From Paenibacillus sp. 32O-W (GTDB taxonomy: Bacteria; Bacillota; Bacilli; Paenibacillales; NBRC-103111), in NCBI RefSeq assembly GCF_007679495.1, contig NZ_VEGP01000003.1, positions 62,001 to 126,000 on the forward strand: a stretch of DNA of 64,000 nucleotides, given 5' to 3'. The notes below the pieces were generated by a model. The model was not told the DNA's origin. It saw only the letters and a program-made list of their open reading frames with translations, and made no database searches. Shown in pieces: positions 1 to 8,584 of the stretch. Both the position numbers and the translations under genes were made by a program. Position 1 is the first letter of the stretch. Each line of letters starts with the position of its first letter.

Positions 1-2
1 AC

Positions 3-98
3 CTGATCTCATATTTCATCGGTAAACGCGCCCGTCCTAAGGACGGCGATAGCCGTTTATCCTTGTGCCGCTCCGGCAGTCCGGGTATGGTTCCATAG
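3..98 (+). CDS. C-terminal end of an unidentified upstream gene (partial)
   Basis: One frame is open from the left edge of the window to a TAG at 96-98, giving 31 residues with many Lys, Arg and Ser. It begins with a hydrophobic LISYFIG-like stretch, which could be the end of a membrane helix followed by a basic tail. No family is recognised. The frame could also be open by chance, because only 31 codons are visible. Confidence 0.3.
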   Translation: MISYFIGKRARPKDGDSRLSLCRSGSPGMVP

Positions 99-271
99 AA
101 TCAATAAATCGCCATACTTCCTACTAAAGAAAGGATCACTTTCTTCCGATGAATATAGTATATTAGTACTAGGTGCCTTGAATCGCCAGAATGAGCGGGA
201 AATCGGTCGCGAAGCCGAGAGCTTGAAGGCGGTTTAAGATGAATTGGAACAATGTCAGGAGTATTAAGACT

Positions 272-1132
272 ATGATCATATGGAGTATTTTGGACATCGA
301 ACCGACGGAAGATGTTGCGTCCATCAGGAAAGCCTATGCCAGAAAATCGAAGATTCATCATCCCGAAGACGATCCGGAAGGGTTTCAACGCTTAAGGGAG
401 GCTTATGAGCAGGCGCTTAAGGAAGTCCGGGCAAGCTGGCCCGGTTCAGCGTCCAACGGGAATCGTTCTGTCCGCAGGCAACCCGTCAAGAAGGACACCG
501 CTTGTGATTTCGATGCGTTCTTCGATTTCCGGGAGGAAGCTCGCCGGGCATTAATGCTGCAAGATCTGGAGCAGGCCGAACCGTATTTGGCGGTGGCGTT
601 TCAACTGTATGAGGAAGATCCCGATCTGCTTAGACTCATCGGCCTCTATTATGTGATACAGGGAGATTGGGAGAATGCCCTTCCTGCTTTCGACCGGCTT
701 CTCCGGGTGAGACCGGGGGATATCGACGGCTTGCTGCACCGGGCGGATTTATATTTGAAGCTGGGAAATCCGGAGAAGGCAAGGACCGACTACGGGCATA
801 TTCTGGCGGATCATCCGGATCACCTTCAGGCATTAAGCGGTCAGGCGCGAAGCTACTGCCTCGAGGAACGGATGGAAGACGCGCGATCGATATATGTGAG
901 GATTGTAGAGCGGTATCCGCATGATATAGATGCCCGTGTCAGGCTGCTGGATGTTAGCCGCCGGCTAGGGGAGCGCGAGATGCAAACGGAGGTATACCGG
1001 CCTCAATTGCCGGAGCGGAATCGGGGATGGTTTAGGGGCAGTGGTCTCGACCGTCTTCAGCGGTTTGCGACACGCCTGCCGGATCAGACGAAACGGCATG
1101 GAAGCGTATGGATGCGCCCTTCGAGAATGTGA
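272..1132 (+). CDS. J-domain and TPR protein, probably truncated
   Basis: The N-terminus (residues 1-50) reads as a J-like domain with the helix II/III pattern [20 protein letters not shown], carrying HPE at residues 30-32 instead of the canonical HPD. Three or four tetratricopeptide-like helical pairs follow at about residues 100-240. Such proteins in Bacilli may recruit an Hsp70 partner, but no DnaK is near. The start at 272 is preferred over 239 because AGGAG lies 10 nt upstream and the J domain begins there. The last 40 or so residues are rich in Arg and Pro and do not look like a natural end. The frame overlaps the next gene by 25 nt, which suggests a frameshift or deletion removed the original C-terminus (relatives, from memory, often end in membrane segments). 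Confidence 0.6.
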   Translation: MIIWSILDIEPTEDVASIRKAYARKSKIHHPEDDPEGFQRLREAYEQALKEVRASWPGSASNGNRSVRRQPVKKDTACDFDAFFDFREEARRALMLQDLEQAEPYLAVAFQLYEEDPDLLRLIGLYYVIQGDWENALPAFDRLLRVRPGDIDGLLHRADLYLKLGNPEKARTDYGHILADHPDHLQALSGQARSYCLEERMEDARSIYVRIVERYPHDIDARVRLLDVSRRLGEREMQTEVYRPQLPERNRGWFRGSGLDRLQRFATRLPDQTKRHGSVWMRPSRM

Positions 1133-1764
1133 CGGAAACATGGTGTCTGGCTCTGGGTGCTATATTATTCGAAAGGAAGGGGCTCAAGCCGGACGAGTTC
1201 TATTCAGAGGAATTCAAGGAGGAAACCCGCTCGCAATGCAAGCATTCCTTGGAGTGTGATTGGGCTATTCATAGCAGAGAGCAGCTTCTGCAGCGGCTCG
1301 ATCAACTGATGGTGGCCGGGGATAACCGGTCGTTCACGGAACTTCGTTCCTTTCTTTCCACGCTGCCGGAATCGGATCCATCCGCTTATAACGATTCGCT
1401 TGGGAACACTCATGAATCCTATGTCCAGTATCAAATCGTCCAGACTTACGATCATAAGCTGCCGGGTGCCGGAATAGCAGCCTGGGATTGGGGAAGGTAC
1501 GTCTTCTTGTGCAGGGAAGGTGCGCTTGCCGGATATTTGACAGAGGCGGAAGCTCGAAGCCTGATGAGAAGGGTGGCGCACATGGCTCAGCATTCGTACT
1601 CCGACTGGCTTGAATACGGCATCGGCTTCCTGGTCGGCGAACAGTTCAGCGTCAAGAAGCTGTCTGGCCGTCATGCGGACGAACGGTTGGACACCGCCGA
1701 AGCCCTGCTCTGGAATGAAAGCAGTCTCTGGCGGCGATTGGACTGGGACACGAGACTGGACTAA
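1108..1764 (+). CDS. DUF1266 family protein
   Basis: This 218-residue protein has the features I associate with DUF1266: a [17 protein letters not shown] segment, then a tract like [18 protein letters not shown], then a conserved [12 protein letters not shown] region. The function of the family is unknown. The ATG at 1108 is the first start after an in-frame TAG at 1033-1035, and its upstream GGAAG is weak and close. It overlaps the 3' end of the J-domain gene in another frame. Residues just upstream of the ATG also read as plausible protein, so the true N-terminus may have been lost in the same event that truncated the upstream gene. J-domain and DUF1266 genes often sit together in Paenibacilli, to my recollection. 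Confidence 0.65.
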   Translation: MDAPFENVTETWCLALGAILFERKGLKPDEFYSEEFKEETRSQCKHSLECDWAIHSREQLLQRLDQLMVAGDNRSFTELRSFLSTLPESDPSAYNDSLGNTHESYVQYQIVQTYDHKLPGAGIAAWDWGRYVFLCREGALAGYLTEAEARSLMRRVAHMAQHSYSDWLEYGIGFLVGEQFSVKKLSGRHADERLDTAEALLWNESSLWRRLDWDTRLD

Positions 1765-1842
1765 AGGAACCCAAGCCAGCATTTGAAGACGTTCATGTAG
1801 TAGAAACATAGAAACGGGAACGGTGGAAAAAAAGAGGGAATG

Positions 1843-1871
1843 TTGACAGTCGGTTCCTCATATGATAAGGT
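1843..1871 (+). promoter_or_regulatory. Possible promoter for the sulP leader
   Basis: A perfect TTGACA stands at 1843-1848. Downstream are overlapping -10-like elements (TATGAT at 1861, TAAGGT at 1866); only the second has a normal 17-nt spacer and it matches poorly. It would start a transcript just ahead of the strong hairpin at 1879-1913. Confidence 0.4.
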
Positions 1872-1878
1872 GATGGCA

Positions 1879-1913
1879 ACGAGGCATTTCGCTCCTGGAG
1901 CGGGGTGCCTTCG
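1879..1913 (+). promoter_or_regulatory. Long stem-loop in the 5' leader of sulP
   Basis: The segment folds into a stem of about 17 pairs with a 3-nt CTG loop, one bulged T and three G-U pairs. The outer arm is ACGAGGCA and the inner arm GCTC/GAGC. No T-run follows, so it is not a typical intrinsic terminator. It would lie at the very 5' end of the transcript, where it could stabilise the RNA or form part of a regulatory leader. No known riboswitch class is recognised. Confidence 0.5.
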
Positions 1914-1971
1914 TCTATATTCATAGATTGTTTTACATTTAATGGATTGTCGTCAGCTTTCGGAGGTGGTG

Positions 1972-2019
1972 ATGCCATGTTTCTCTCTTTCACCCTCTCT
2001 AGCAGAGGGCATTAGCTGA
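1972..2019 (+). CDS. Possible 15-residue leader peptide before sulP
   Basis: A strong GGAGGTGG site at 1962-1969 precedes two ATG codons. The ATG at 1972 gives a 15-codon ORF ending at TGA 2017-2019. The ATG at 1977, with better spacing, gives a 12-codon ORF ending at 2015. A 6-bp stem (CCCTCT/AGAGGG) lies inside the ORF. A ribosome site this strong, followed only by a short ORF 40-90 nt before sulP, suggests translational coupling or attenuation. It may also be the remnant of a longer gene. Confidence 0.35.
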   Translation: MPCFSLSPSLAEGIS

Positions 2020-2060
2020 TAGCAGGTTGGACATAATGACTGGAAAAGATGTGAAATAAC

Positions 2061-3902
2061 TTGAAGTGGATGATTAACAGTCGGTGGGAAGGCTATCGGC
2101 TTGCGGATTTGCGCAAGGATTTCATATCGGGAATGACGGTTGGCGTCATTGCAATTCCTCTCGGAATGGCTTTCGCCATAGCTTCCGGAGTCAAGCCGGA
2201 ATACGGATTGTACACGACGATTGTGGCCGGTATAATCATCGCGCTTCTCGGTGGGTCGAAGTATCAGGTAGGGGGTCCGACGGGAGCCTTTATCCCGATT
2301 TTGCTGGCCATTGTGCTGCAATACGGATACGAGAATCTGTTGATCGCCGGATGGATGGCGGGAATCATTCTGGTGCTGCTCGGGCTGCTCAAGCTCGGGA
2401 CCGTGATTCAGTATATTCCGCGGCCTGTCACTATCGGCTTTACTTCCGGAATTGCGGTCATTATCTTCACGGGGCAGATCGCCGGCTTTCTTGGATTGAC
2501 CGGCCTGGAGCAGCGGCAAAGCTTCGTCGGGACAGTGCTCGAGCTGGCTCGCAGCCTCCATACCGTGCAATGGGGCAGTGTTGCTACAGCCGCCGTCAGT
2601 CTGGGCTTGCTTCTGGCTATTGGGAAATGGCTTCCGAAGCTTCCCGCATCTCTGGTTGCTCTGATCGGATCTGCTCTGTTCGCAGCTTTCTTCTTTGGCG
2701 ACGGCATTGCTACCATCGGGTCGGAATTCGGAGCCATACCGGGCACATTGCCCAAGTTCCAGATGCCGGAGTTGACACTGGAGAAAATAATCATGCTGCT
2801 CGGCCCTGCCTTCACGATTGCTCTATTAGGCGCGATAGAATCACTGCTGTCGGCGGTAGTCGCGGACGGAATGAGCGGCACAAGGCACAACAGCAACCGC
2901 GAGCTGCTCGGCCAAGGGGTGGCTAACATCGTTACACCGATGTTCGGCGGGATTCCGGCCACCGGAGCGATAGCCCGTACCGCCGCCAACATTAAGAGCG
3001 GGGCGGTCAGCCCGTTGTCGGCCGTTATTCATGGATTGACCGTTCTCGCGGTTTTATTGCTGTTTGCTCCTTATGCTTCGCAAATTCCATTGGCCGGTAT
3101 GGCGCCCATTCTGATGGTTGTCGCATGGAACATGTCCTCGCGCCGTCATTTTATCCAATTGATGAAAATGAGGAACGGTGACTCGGTTGTAGCCCTGGTT
3201 ACTTTTACCCTTACCGTCTTCATTAATCTAACCGCCGCTGTCGGGATCGGTCTTGTGCTGGCCGCTCTCCTGTTCATTAAACGGATGAGTGAAATGCTGA
3301 CCGTTAACAAAGTTTTTCCTTTGCGGGCAACGGATGACGGAGAGGGAAGCGGATCGCCTGCGGCAGGCGATTGTCCTCTGGTGCGGATCTATTCTGTGGA
3401 AGGGCCCCTGTTTTTCGGGGCGGCACAGTATCTCTTAAATACGCTTATGGACACGGTCCAATCTACCCCGAAGGCACTTATTCTGGAACTCGGCAGAATG
3501 CCTTTTATCGATGCTACCGGAGAAGCCAATTTGCATATGCTTGTCCGTCATTTTCAGGAGAAGGATTGTTTGGTGCTTGTGGCGGGCATCCAGTCTCAGC
3601 CCCGCGAAATGCTGGTCCGATCAGGATTATACTCGCGAATCGGGAGATCCAACTTTTTTGCCCGGTGGGAGGAAGCTGTCGACCATGTACTGGCGCGGCA
3701 GGATATGAGCCCATGTGTTCAGTGTTCTTCTTGTGTATGGAGATCTGGCGTTGGAAGAGAGGGGCCTCCGTCTTCCTCGCGAGCGATCCTTCATGCGCAG
3801 AGGAATCGACCCCTTTGGGCCAAACGGCCGACCATGGGTGATGAGGCGGCGCAAAGCCGGCGATATGGTCAATCGTCTGCCGGACCGCCGATGGGGACGT
3901 AG
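2061..3902 (+). CDS. SulP family inorganic anion transporter with STAS domain
   Basis: This 613-residue membrane protein has the SulP N-terminal signature (DFISGMTVGVIAIPLGMAFAIASG at about residues 19-42, PEYGLYT, and a GGPTGAF motif). About a dozen hydrophobic segments end near residue 415. A cytoplasmic STAS domain follows at about 445-545, with the conserved ALILELGRMPFIDATG strand-loop. SulP proteins carry sulfate, bicarbonate or related anions by symport or exchange; the substrate cannot be told from sequence. The start is TTG 2061 or ATG 2070, because an in-frame TGA at 2052 excludes anything earlier. The last 60 residues (basic, Ser/Pro-rich, with a CVQCSSC stretch) look unlike the family and may be read-through of diverged sequence. 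The leader upstream carries a hairpin and a short ORF. Confidence 0.85.
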   Translation: MKWMINSRWEGYRLADLRKDFISGMTVGVIAIPLGMAFAIASGVKPEYGLYTTIVAGIIIALLGGSKYQVGGPTGAFIPILLAIVLQYGYENLLIAGWMAGIILVLLGLLKLGTVIQYIPRPVTIGFTSGIAVIIFTGQIAGFLGLTGLEQRQSFVGTVLELARSLHTVQWGSVATAAVSLGLLLAIGKWLPKLPASLVALIGSALFAAFFFGDGIATIGSEFGAIPGTLPKFQMPELTLEKIIMLLGPAFTIALLGAIESLLSAVVADGMSGTRHNSNRELLGQGVANIVTPMFGGIPATGAIARTAANIKSGAVSPLSAVIHGLTVLAVLLLFAPYASQIPLAGMAPILMVVAWNMSSRRHFIQLMKMRNGDSVVALVTFTLTVFINLTAAVGIGLVLAALLFIKRMSEMLTVNKVFPLRATDDGEGSGSPAAGDCPLVRIYSVEGPLFFGAAQYLLNTLMDTVQSTPKALILELGRMPFIDATGEANLHMLVRHFQEKDCLVLVAGIQSQPREMLVRSGLYSRIGRSNFFARWEEAVDHVLARQDMSPCVQCSSCVWRSGVGREGPPSSSRAILHAQRNRPLWAKRPTMGDEAAQSRRYGQSSAGPPMGT

Positions 3903-3996
3903 TTGTTATGGAGTTTATGGCAAGTTGTTATGTTGGTGACCGTTTAAGAGAATATGCCCTAGAATCAGGAATATTTAATTAAAGGAGCTAATGAAC

Positions 3997-4587
3997 ATGA
4001 GTCAACCATTGCAAGCGTCTGTTCGAACTAAAATGTCCCGTTCCGGGATGAAAGAATTGCGCAAGGCCGGCCGGCTGCCGGGCATTGTATTCGGCAAGCA
4101 TACGGACAATCGGATGATCCATGTCTCTTCGAGGGAATTTCAACGCTGGGCGAAGAGCGGAGCATCGCAAATTATTCAACTGAACATTGATGGAGGGGAG
4201 ACGGTTCCCGTTCTGCTCGAAGGAGTGCAGCGTCATCCGGTTTCGGGTGATTGGCTCCATGTCGACTTTCTGCAGGTGAAGATGGATGAAGCGGTCAGGA
4301 GCCGGATTCCGATTGAGTTTAAAGGAACGCCTAAAGGAACGAAGACAGGCGGAATCATGCAAACCCAAGGAACGAGCATTGAGGTTGAAGGGCTGCCGGG
4401 CAATCTGCCGACCGCCATCACCGCCGATATTGAACATCTGGATGTGGGAGAGACCTTCCACGTTTCCGATTTGAAGCTTCCGGAGAACGTGACCGTGCTG
4501 TCCCCGGAAGATGAGCTTCTGGTTTCCATTGTAGCTCCGAGATTGGATAAATCGGCGACGGATGAAGAAGTAGAGGCTGCGAACTGA
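3997..4587 (+). CDS. rplY: 50S ribosomal protein L25 / general stress protein Ctc
   Basis: The 196-residue product has the two-domain layout of the long L25/Ctc form: an N-terminal 5S-rRNA-binding barrel (RSGMKELRKAGRLPGIVFGK, then HPVSGDWLHVDFLQV) and a C-terminal beta domain (EVEGLPGNLPTAI, HVSDLKLPENVTVL). It binds 5S rRNA in the large subunit; in Bacillus the gene is also stress-induced. AAAGGAG at 3981-3987 is 9 nt from the ATG at 3997 but only 3 nt from the ATG at 3991, so 3997 is preferred. It stands alone, 94 nt after sulP, and is closed by a clear terminator. In many Firmicutes the gene neighbours prs or pth; that context is absent here. Confidence 0.93.
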   Translation: MSQPLQASVRTKMSRSGMKELRKAGRLPGIVFGKHTDNRMIHVSSREFQRWAKSGASQIIQLNIDGGETVPVLLEGVQRHPVSGDWLHVDFLQVKMDEAVRSRIPIEFKGTPKGTKTGGIMQTQGTSIEVEGLPGNLPTAITADIEHLDVGETFHVSDLKLPENVTVLSPEDELLVSIVAPRLDKSATDEEVEAAN

Positions 4588-4607
4588 TCTATTATATCTT
4601 ATGATCA

Positions 4608-4644
4608 CGAGGCATTTCCTTATCCGGGAGATGCCTCGTTTCTT
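4608..4644 (+). terminator. Intrinsic terminator after rplY
   Basis: A 12-pair stem (CGAGGCAT at 4608-4615 with ATGCCTCG at 4631-4638, extended by four inner pairs) is followed by TTTCTTT. Confidence 0.85.
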
Positions 4645-4880
4645 TATGAAGAGATCATTCTGCCGGGATGATTAGAAGTCGGGGCTTCTCCGTCTTGGGG
4701 CGTTACCCTCCATGTGTCTCTTTGTCGTTTGATATAGGTCAACTTTGCCGGATTGGCTATTACATCTATTGCCTGAATACAATTTCGTTGAATCTGGAAG
4801 GTGAAAACATATAGTATATTCGTTCCCTTTGATAATACGAGTCCCCATTGATTGTTGATATGTCTATAATGGGTTTCCAT
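4644..4880 (-). pseudogene. Remnant of an ECF41-type sigma factor C-terminal domain
   Basis: On the minus strand about 45 residues read like the end of the SnoaL-like domain of ECF41 (SigJ-type) sigma factors: a NNQWGLVLSKG segment, then VFTFQI, then an AIDVIANPAKLTYI ending that matches the usual IVRNPDKL pattern. Nothing resembling sigma regions 2 and 4 lies upstream (4880-5060), and another frame is open there instead. It therefore looks like a decayed 3' fragment. The match is by eye and short, so it could be fortuitous. Confidence 0.4.
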
Positions 4881-5074
4881 GCCCTTAGGCTTATAGTTGG
4901 ATTTAATCTGTTATTTTCGGAAATGAAATCGTTCGAGCGGTATCCTACCAATTCTACAATTTTAGTTAAATCTACCATCTCAACCGTCTTTCTACTATAA
5001 TAATAGGTAAGTATAGAACAGGATAGAAAAGCCGCCAGCTATGCAGTCGTTAACGGCAGGCAAGGGAGAAACGA

Positions 5075-5902
5075 ATGAAGCCGATTCAAGCGATCGTTTT
5101 GGATTTGGATGGTACTTTATTGAATTCGCACAAGCAAGTGTCTCCCCGTAATCAGGCGGCAGTTATGGCGCTGCATGCCCGGGGGATTGCCGTTATCATT
5201 GCTACGGCGCGTCCGCTAAGATCGGTGAAATGTCTGCTTCCTGCGGAGTGGCTTACTTTAGGTTATCAGATTTGTTACAACGGTGCATTTACGGTGAATG
5301 AAGCTGTGGATGTCTATGAGCACTTGGCGATTCCTCGAGCGACGGCTGCGGAAATTTACCGGTTTATCAAGGAGCAGAACGGCTCCATTCCCGTGACGAT
5401 AGAAGTAGAGGACACGGCTTACGCGGACTGTATTTTGACAGATGAACATCGTCGGATATTCGGGATTCCCGAGGATGTTCCTCCGCTGGAAGTCATCTCC
5501 GGTACCGAGATGGAGACGGTCTCTCCGTCCAAAATTTTGCTCGCCAACGTGGATGGAATTTATAGCAAGCTGAAAGCGGTCTTTCGGAGCAAAGTGAACA
5601 TCATATGCACCGATGGTCAAGAGCTCATCCAAATCATGAATAAGCAGGTCTCCAAAGAGAATGCCTTGCGCAAGGTTCTCGACCGGTCAGGGATCAAAGC
5701 GGAGAATACGATTGTATTCGGCGATGATCATAATGACCTGGGCCTGTTCGATTTGTGCGGAATCCCGGTCGCAATGGGGAATGCCGTAGAGGAATTAAAA
5801 GCTAAAGCGGCTCTCGTAACGGATACGAATGACCGTGATGGCGTGGCCAGGATATTGGAACAATGGATTGAATATGGAGAAGGGGAGGAGAGGAACGAAT
5901 GA
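5075..5902 (+). CDS. Cof-type HAD-IIB family phosphatase
   Basis: The 275-residue protein has all HAD landmarks. Motif I is DLDGT at residues 10-14 with the Asp nucleophile; motif II is the Thr in VIIATAR; a C2 cap domain occupies roughly residues 85-185; a conserved Lys (KENALRKVL) and motif IV (VFGDDHNDLGLF) follow. Family members dephosphorylate sugar phosphates and other small phosphoesters in the cytoplasm, and specificity cannot be predicted. An AAGGGAGAAA ribosome site precedes the ATG. The stop overlaps the start of the next gene by 4 nt, so the two are translationally coupled. Confidence 0.9.
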   Translation: MKPIQAIVLDLDGTLLNSHKQVSPRNQAAVMALHARGIAVIIATARPLRSVKCLLPAEWLTLGYQICYNGAFTVNEAVDVYEHLAIPRATAAEIYRFIKEQNGSIPVTIEVEDTAYADCILTDEHRRIFGIPEDVPPLEVISGTEMETVSPSKILLANVDGIYSKLKAVFRSKVNIICTDGQELIQIMNKQVSKENALRKVLDRSGIKAENTIVFGDDHNDLGLFDLCGIPVAMGNAVEELKAKAALVTDTNDRDGVARILEQWIEYGEGEERNE

Positions 5903-6765
5903 GCGAGCAGCTTTATAAAACGGGCTTCAAGCGCATAGATGCTCATCAGCACTATTGGAAGCTGAGCCGGGGGGATTACGGCTGGCTTACTCCGGATTCC
6001 GGAGTTCTGTATCGGGATTATTTGCCCGGCGATTTGAAGGAGCACTTGCGGGAGCAGTCGATCGACAGGACGATCGTCGTTCAAGCGGCGCCTACGATAG
6101 AGGAGACGGAATATCTTCTTGCCTTATGCGAGGAAGAAGAGACGCTGGCCGGTGTCGTCGGCTGGATCGACCTGGAAGCGGACGATTTTCATGAGCAGTA
6201 CGCAAGATTGGCTGCAAACCGATATTTCCTCGGGATCCGGCCGATGCTGCAGGATTTGCCGGATGACCGCTGGATTTTGCGGCCCAAGGTCATCTCTGCG
6301 TTAGAGAAGTTGGCTCGAGACGAATTTCCCGTTGATCTGTTAGTGAAGCCCAGACATCTCGTGCATATTCTCGAGTTGATGAAGCAGGTGCCCGGGCTTC
6401 GGGCAGTGGTGGATCATTTGGCCAAGCCCAATATTAAGGAAGGTGTTATGGAGCCTTGGTCAACCCATATCAAGGAACTGGCCCAATTCCCTAATCTGTA
6501 CTGCAAGCTGTCCGGAATGGTGACGGAGGCCGATCACGAGCAGTGGCGAACGAACGATTTTATCCCGTATGTGCATCATGTAGTGGAATGCTTCGGGGCG
6601 GAGCGGGTCATGTTCGGCAGCGATTGGCCCGTCTGCTTGTTGGCGGCCTCTTACCAAGAAGTGACCGGGCTGCTGAATGAATGTCTCCCCGCATATATAA
6701 CAGAACAGGACAAGGAACGGATTTTCGGCGAGAATGCTTCGAGATTTTATAGACTGGATCGATAG
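5899..6765 (+). CDS. Amidohydrolase-2 family hydrolase, L-fuconolactonase-like
   Basis: The 288-residue product starts with the metal-binding RIDAHQHYW motif and continues with GWIDLEADDF, DHLAKPNI, LYCKLSGMVTE and the C-terminal MFGSDWPVCL, the classical order of the fuconolactonase/4-sulfomuconolactonase branch of TIM-barrel amidohydrolases. These enzymes hydrolyse sugar lactones. Fuconolactone is a reasonable guess because the window holds two candidate fucosidases, but this gene is 38 kb from them, so the link is weak. It overlaps the HAD gene by ATGA. A terminator follows 35 nt after the stop. Confidence 0.85.
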   Translation: MSEQLYKTGFKRIDAHQHYWKLSRGDYGWLTPDSGVLYRDYLPGDLKEHLREQSIDRTIVVQAAPTIEETEYLLALCEEEETLAGVVGWIDLEADDFHEQYARLAANRYFLGIRPMLQDLPDDRWILRPKVISALEKLARDEFPVDLLVKPRHLVHILELMKQVPGLRAVVDHLAKPNIKEGVMEPWSTHIKELAQFPNLYCKLSGMVTEADHEQWRTNDFIPYVHHVVECFGAERVMFGSDWPVCLLAASYQEVTGLLNECLPAYITEQDKERIFGENASRFYRLDR

Positions 6766-6799
6766 CATGAAATCTCCGTTGATGCGAAAGCCATAATTT

Positions 6800-6836
6800 A
6801 ACCGGCGGACTCCCTGGAGGAGCCGCCGGTTTTTTG
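6800..6836 (+). terminator. Intrinsic terminator of the HAD-amidohydrolase operon
   Basis: AACCGGCGG at 6800-6808 pairs with CCGCCGGTT at 6823-6831 and runs into TTTTT. It sits between convergent genes; the minus strand lacks a T-run, so it serves the plus strand. Confidence 0.85.
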
Positions 6837-6846
6837 GTTTAAAGCT

Positions 6847-8358
6847 TTACGGGTAGAACGTGCTGGCCGGAGTCGTCGACGGGCACCAGCGCGATTGGCG
6901 CAAGAAGTGCAGCAGCGCTTCCTTGGCCGTGTCGGTGCCGATATAATACAGCGCTTCGGCGGCATGAGCACGCACATAGCGATTATCGTCGTCCAGCGCT
7001 TGAATCAGCTCGGGGACCGCTGCTTCCGCTTGGGGGCCGAGCCTGGAAATGCACAGTCCGGTCATGAAGCGCACCTGCGGGTCCGGATCATTCAGCGCCT
7101 GCTTCAACGCGGCAACGATTTCCTCACGGGGAGAACCGATATTGCACAACGCTTCCACCGTGCTGTACCGGACCGGTTCGGAAGGATGATCAAGCAGCCC
7201 GATCAAGGCAGGAACCGCCGGTTCGGCGAGATGCCTTAGCTCTCCCAAAGCGAAGGCAGCGTGAACCGTGACCTCTTCCCGGCCGCCCTTCAATGCTTCG
7301 GTCAGACCGGCAACCGCACCGGCCCCGGAGGCAGACAGCCCGTAAGCGGCATTGCGGGAGATCAGCTTATCTTCATGCTGCAGCGCTTGCAGCAGCGCGG
7401 CGGTTCCCGGCTCGCCCATCCGTGCCAGCGCATAGGCGGCATTCAGCCTGACCGGCTCGAAGGAGTCCTCCAACGCCCGGGCGAGCACCGGAATAGCCCC
7501 GGCTTCCCGGGCATCCGCTCCAAGCAGCCCTAACCGGTTCGCGGCGGCCGCACGCAGCTCCGGATCCTCCATCTGCAGCTGACCGATCCACTGTTGCGCT
7601 TGAGCTCCGTCCCCGATGGGAGTCGAGTCCGGACCCAGCTTACCCGACAGCCAGTTCCATGTCTCGCGCCAAACAACCTCATGGGGCCGGACAGCGGGGC
7701 TTAAGGAGGAGGGGGTGATCCACTCCTTTTCTTGATGGTCCCAGCTCGGGGCTTGCGGAATTTGGGTACGCATAAATTCGAACTTTAACATGTAGCGGTG
7801 CTGTCCAAGCTTATTGGCCGTCGAACGATGCCAGATGTCATATTGAATGAGGGCGAATGTTCCGGCTTCCCCGTTAGCGGTTGCTTCCGCGGCGGGATTC
7901 TCTTCTTCGAAGGTGCGGGTATCGTAATACTGCGAGCCCGGAAGCACTCCGGTCGGCCCCAGCTCGATGGGAGTATCCTGGGGAAAATACATAATCATGG
8001 CCCACCATGGATGATGATTGCGCATTCTTCGGTATCCCCAATAGCTGTCCTTGTGCCAGCCTCCCGGCTGGGGGGAGTTGTTGTAGTGCCCGTGACGGTG
8101 GGCATGCAGCATATAGTCGGGTCCGAGGACGCTGGTCAAGGCTCCGGTAATGACCGGATGCTCGAACACCTTCTGCACTTCGCGGATGCGGGGAAGCAAA
8201 TTGTTGCCCGGGTTCCCTTCATCCTGATACACTTCGTTAAGCTGCTCCAACAACCGTTGATGGAACTCCTTGGACAGATCGGTTTTGAGAATCAGGAAGC
8301 CTTCGGCAATGAATTTTCTCATCTGTTCATCGGTTAATAATTGTGGTTTGCTGTTCAT
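6847..8358 (-). CDS. Phytanoyl-CoA dioxygenase family protein fused to HEAT repeats
   Basis: Residues 1-235 form a PhyH-type Fe(II)/2-oxoglutarate oxygenase domain. The iron triad is visible as H102 and D104 (GGWHKDSYWG) and H177 (YDIWHRST), with R187 placed to bind 2-oxoglutarate. Residues 250-490 are about seven HEAT-like helical repeats of roughly 31 residues (pattern AVPALIGLLDHPSEPVRYSTVEAL), a scaffold for protein contacts. The enzyme should hydroxylate a substrate in the cytoplasm, and the repeat domain may present that substrate. The final 20 residues (RQSRWCPSTTPASTFYP region) are not repeat-like. An AraC regulator lies 226 nt upstream on the same strand. Substrate unknown. Confidence 0.85.
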   Translation of the reverse strand: MNSKPQLLTDEQMRKFIAEGFLILKTDLSKEFHQRLLEQLNEVYQDEGNPGNNLLPRIREVQKVFEHPVITGALTSVLGPDYMLHAHRHGHYNNSPQPGGWHKDSYWGYRRMRNHHPWWAMIMYFPQDTPIELGPTGVLPGSQYYDTRTFEEENPAAEATANGEAGTFALIQYDIWHRSTANKLGQHRYMLKFEFMRTQIPQAPSWDHQEKEWITPSSLSPAVRPHEVVWRETWNWLSGKLGPDSTPIGDGAQAQQWIGQLQMEDPELRAAAANRLGLLGADAREAGAIPVLARALEDSFEPVRLNAAYALARMGEPGTAALLQALQHEDKLISRNAAYGLSASGAGAVAGLTEALKGGREEVTVHAAFALGELRHLAEPAVPALIGLLDHPSEPVRYSTVEALCNIGSPREEIVAALKQALNDPDPQVRFMTGLCISRLGPQAEAAVPELIQALDDDNRYVRAHAAEALYYIGTDTAKEALLHFLRQSRWCPSTTPASTFYP

Positions 8359-8584
8359 GGACGTCCCTCCATACTTTTATTCATTCCAGCTTGCTGTCAA
8401 ACCTACTTCTTATTTTAGTGACCGCCGGCTTGAATGAAATGGAAGAAGCTTACCGCTACTTGCACAAAACTAACCTTTTAACAGTTGCCTGACTCGTTGC
8501 AGCAATCGGGTTTATTGGATTAGAGCTTCGTGACAGGATGTTTATTGAATCGTTGGGGCCTAATCTGCACCGTTAATGGATCGG

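Noticed and set aside
1204-1809. A 201-codon open frame on the minus strand opposite the DUF1266 gene
   Set aside because: It lies fully over a recognised gene in the opposite direction, has no ribosome site and no recognisable motif.
1879-1913. Reading the sulP leader hairpin as an intrinsic terminator
   Set aside because: No T-run follows, and the upstream gene ends 110 nt earlier with a promoter in between.
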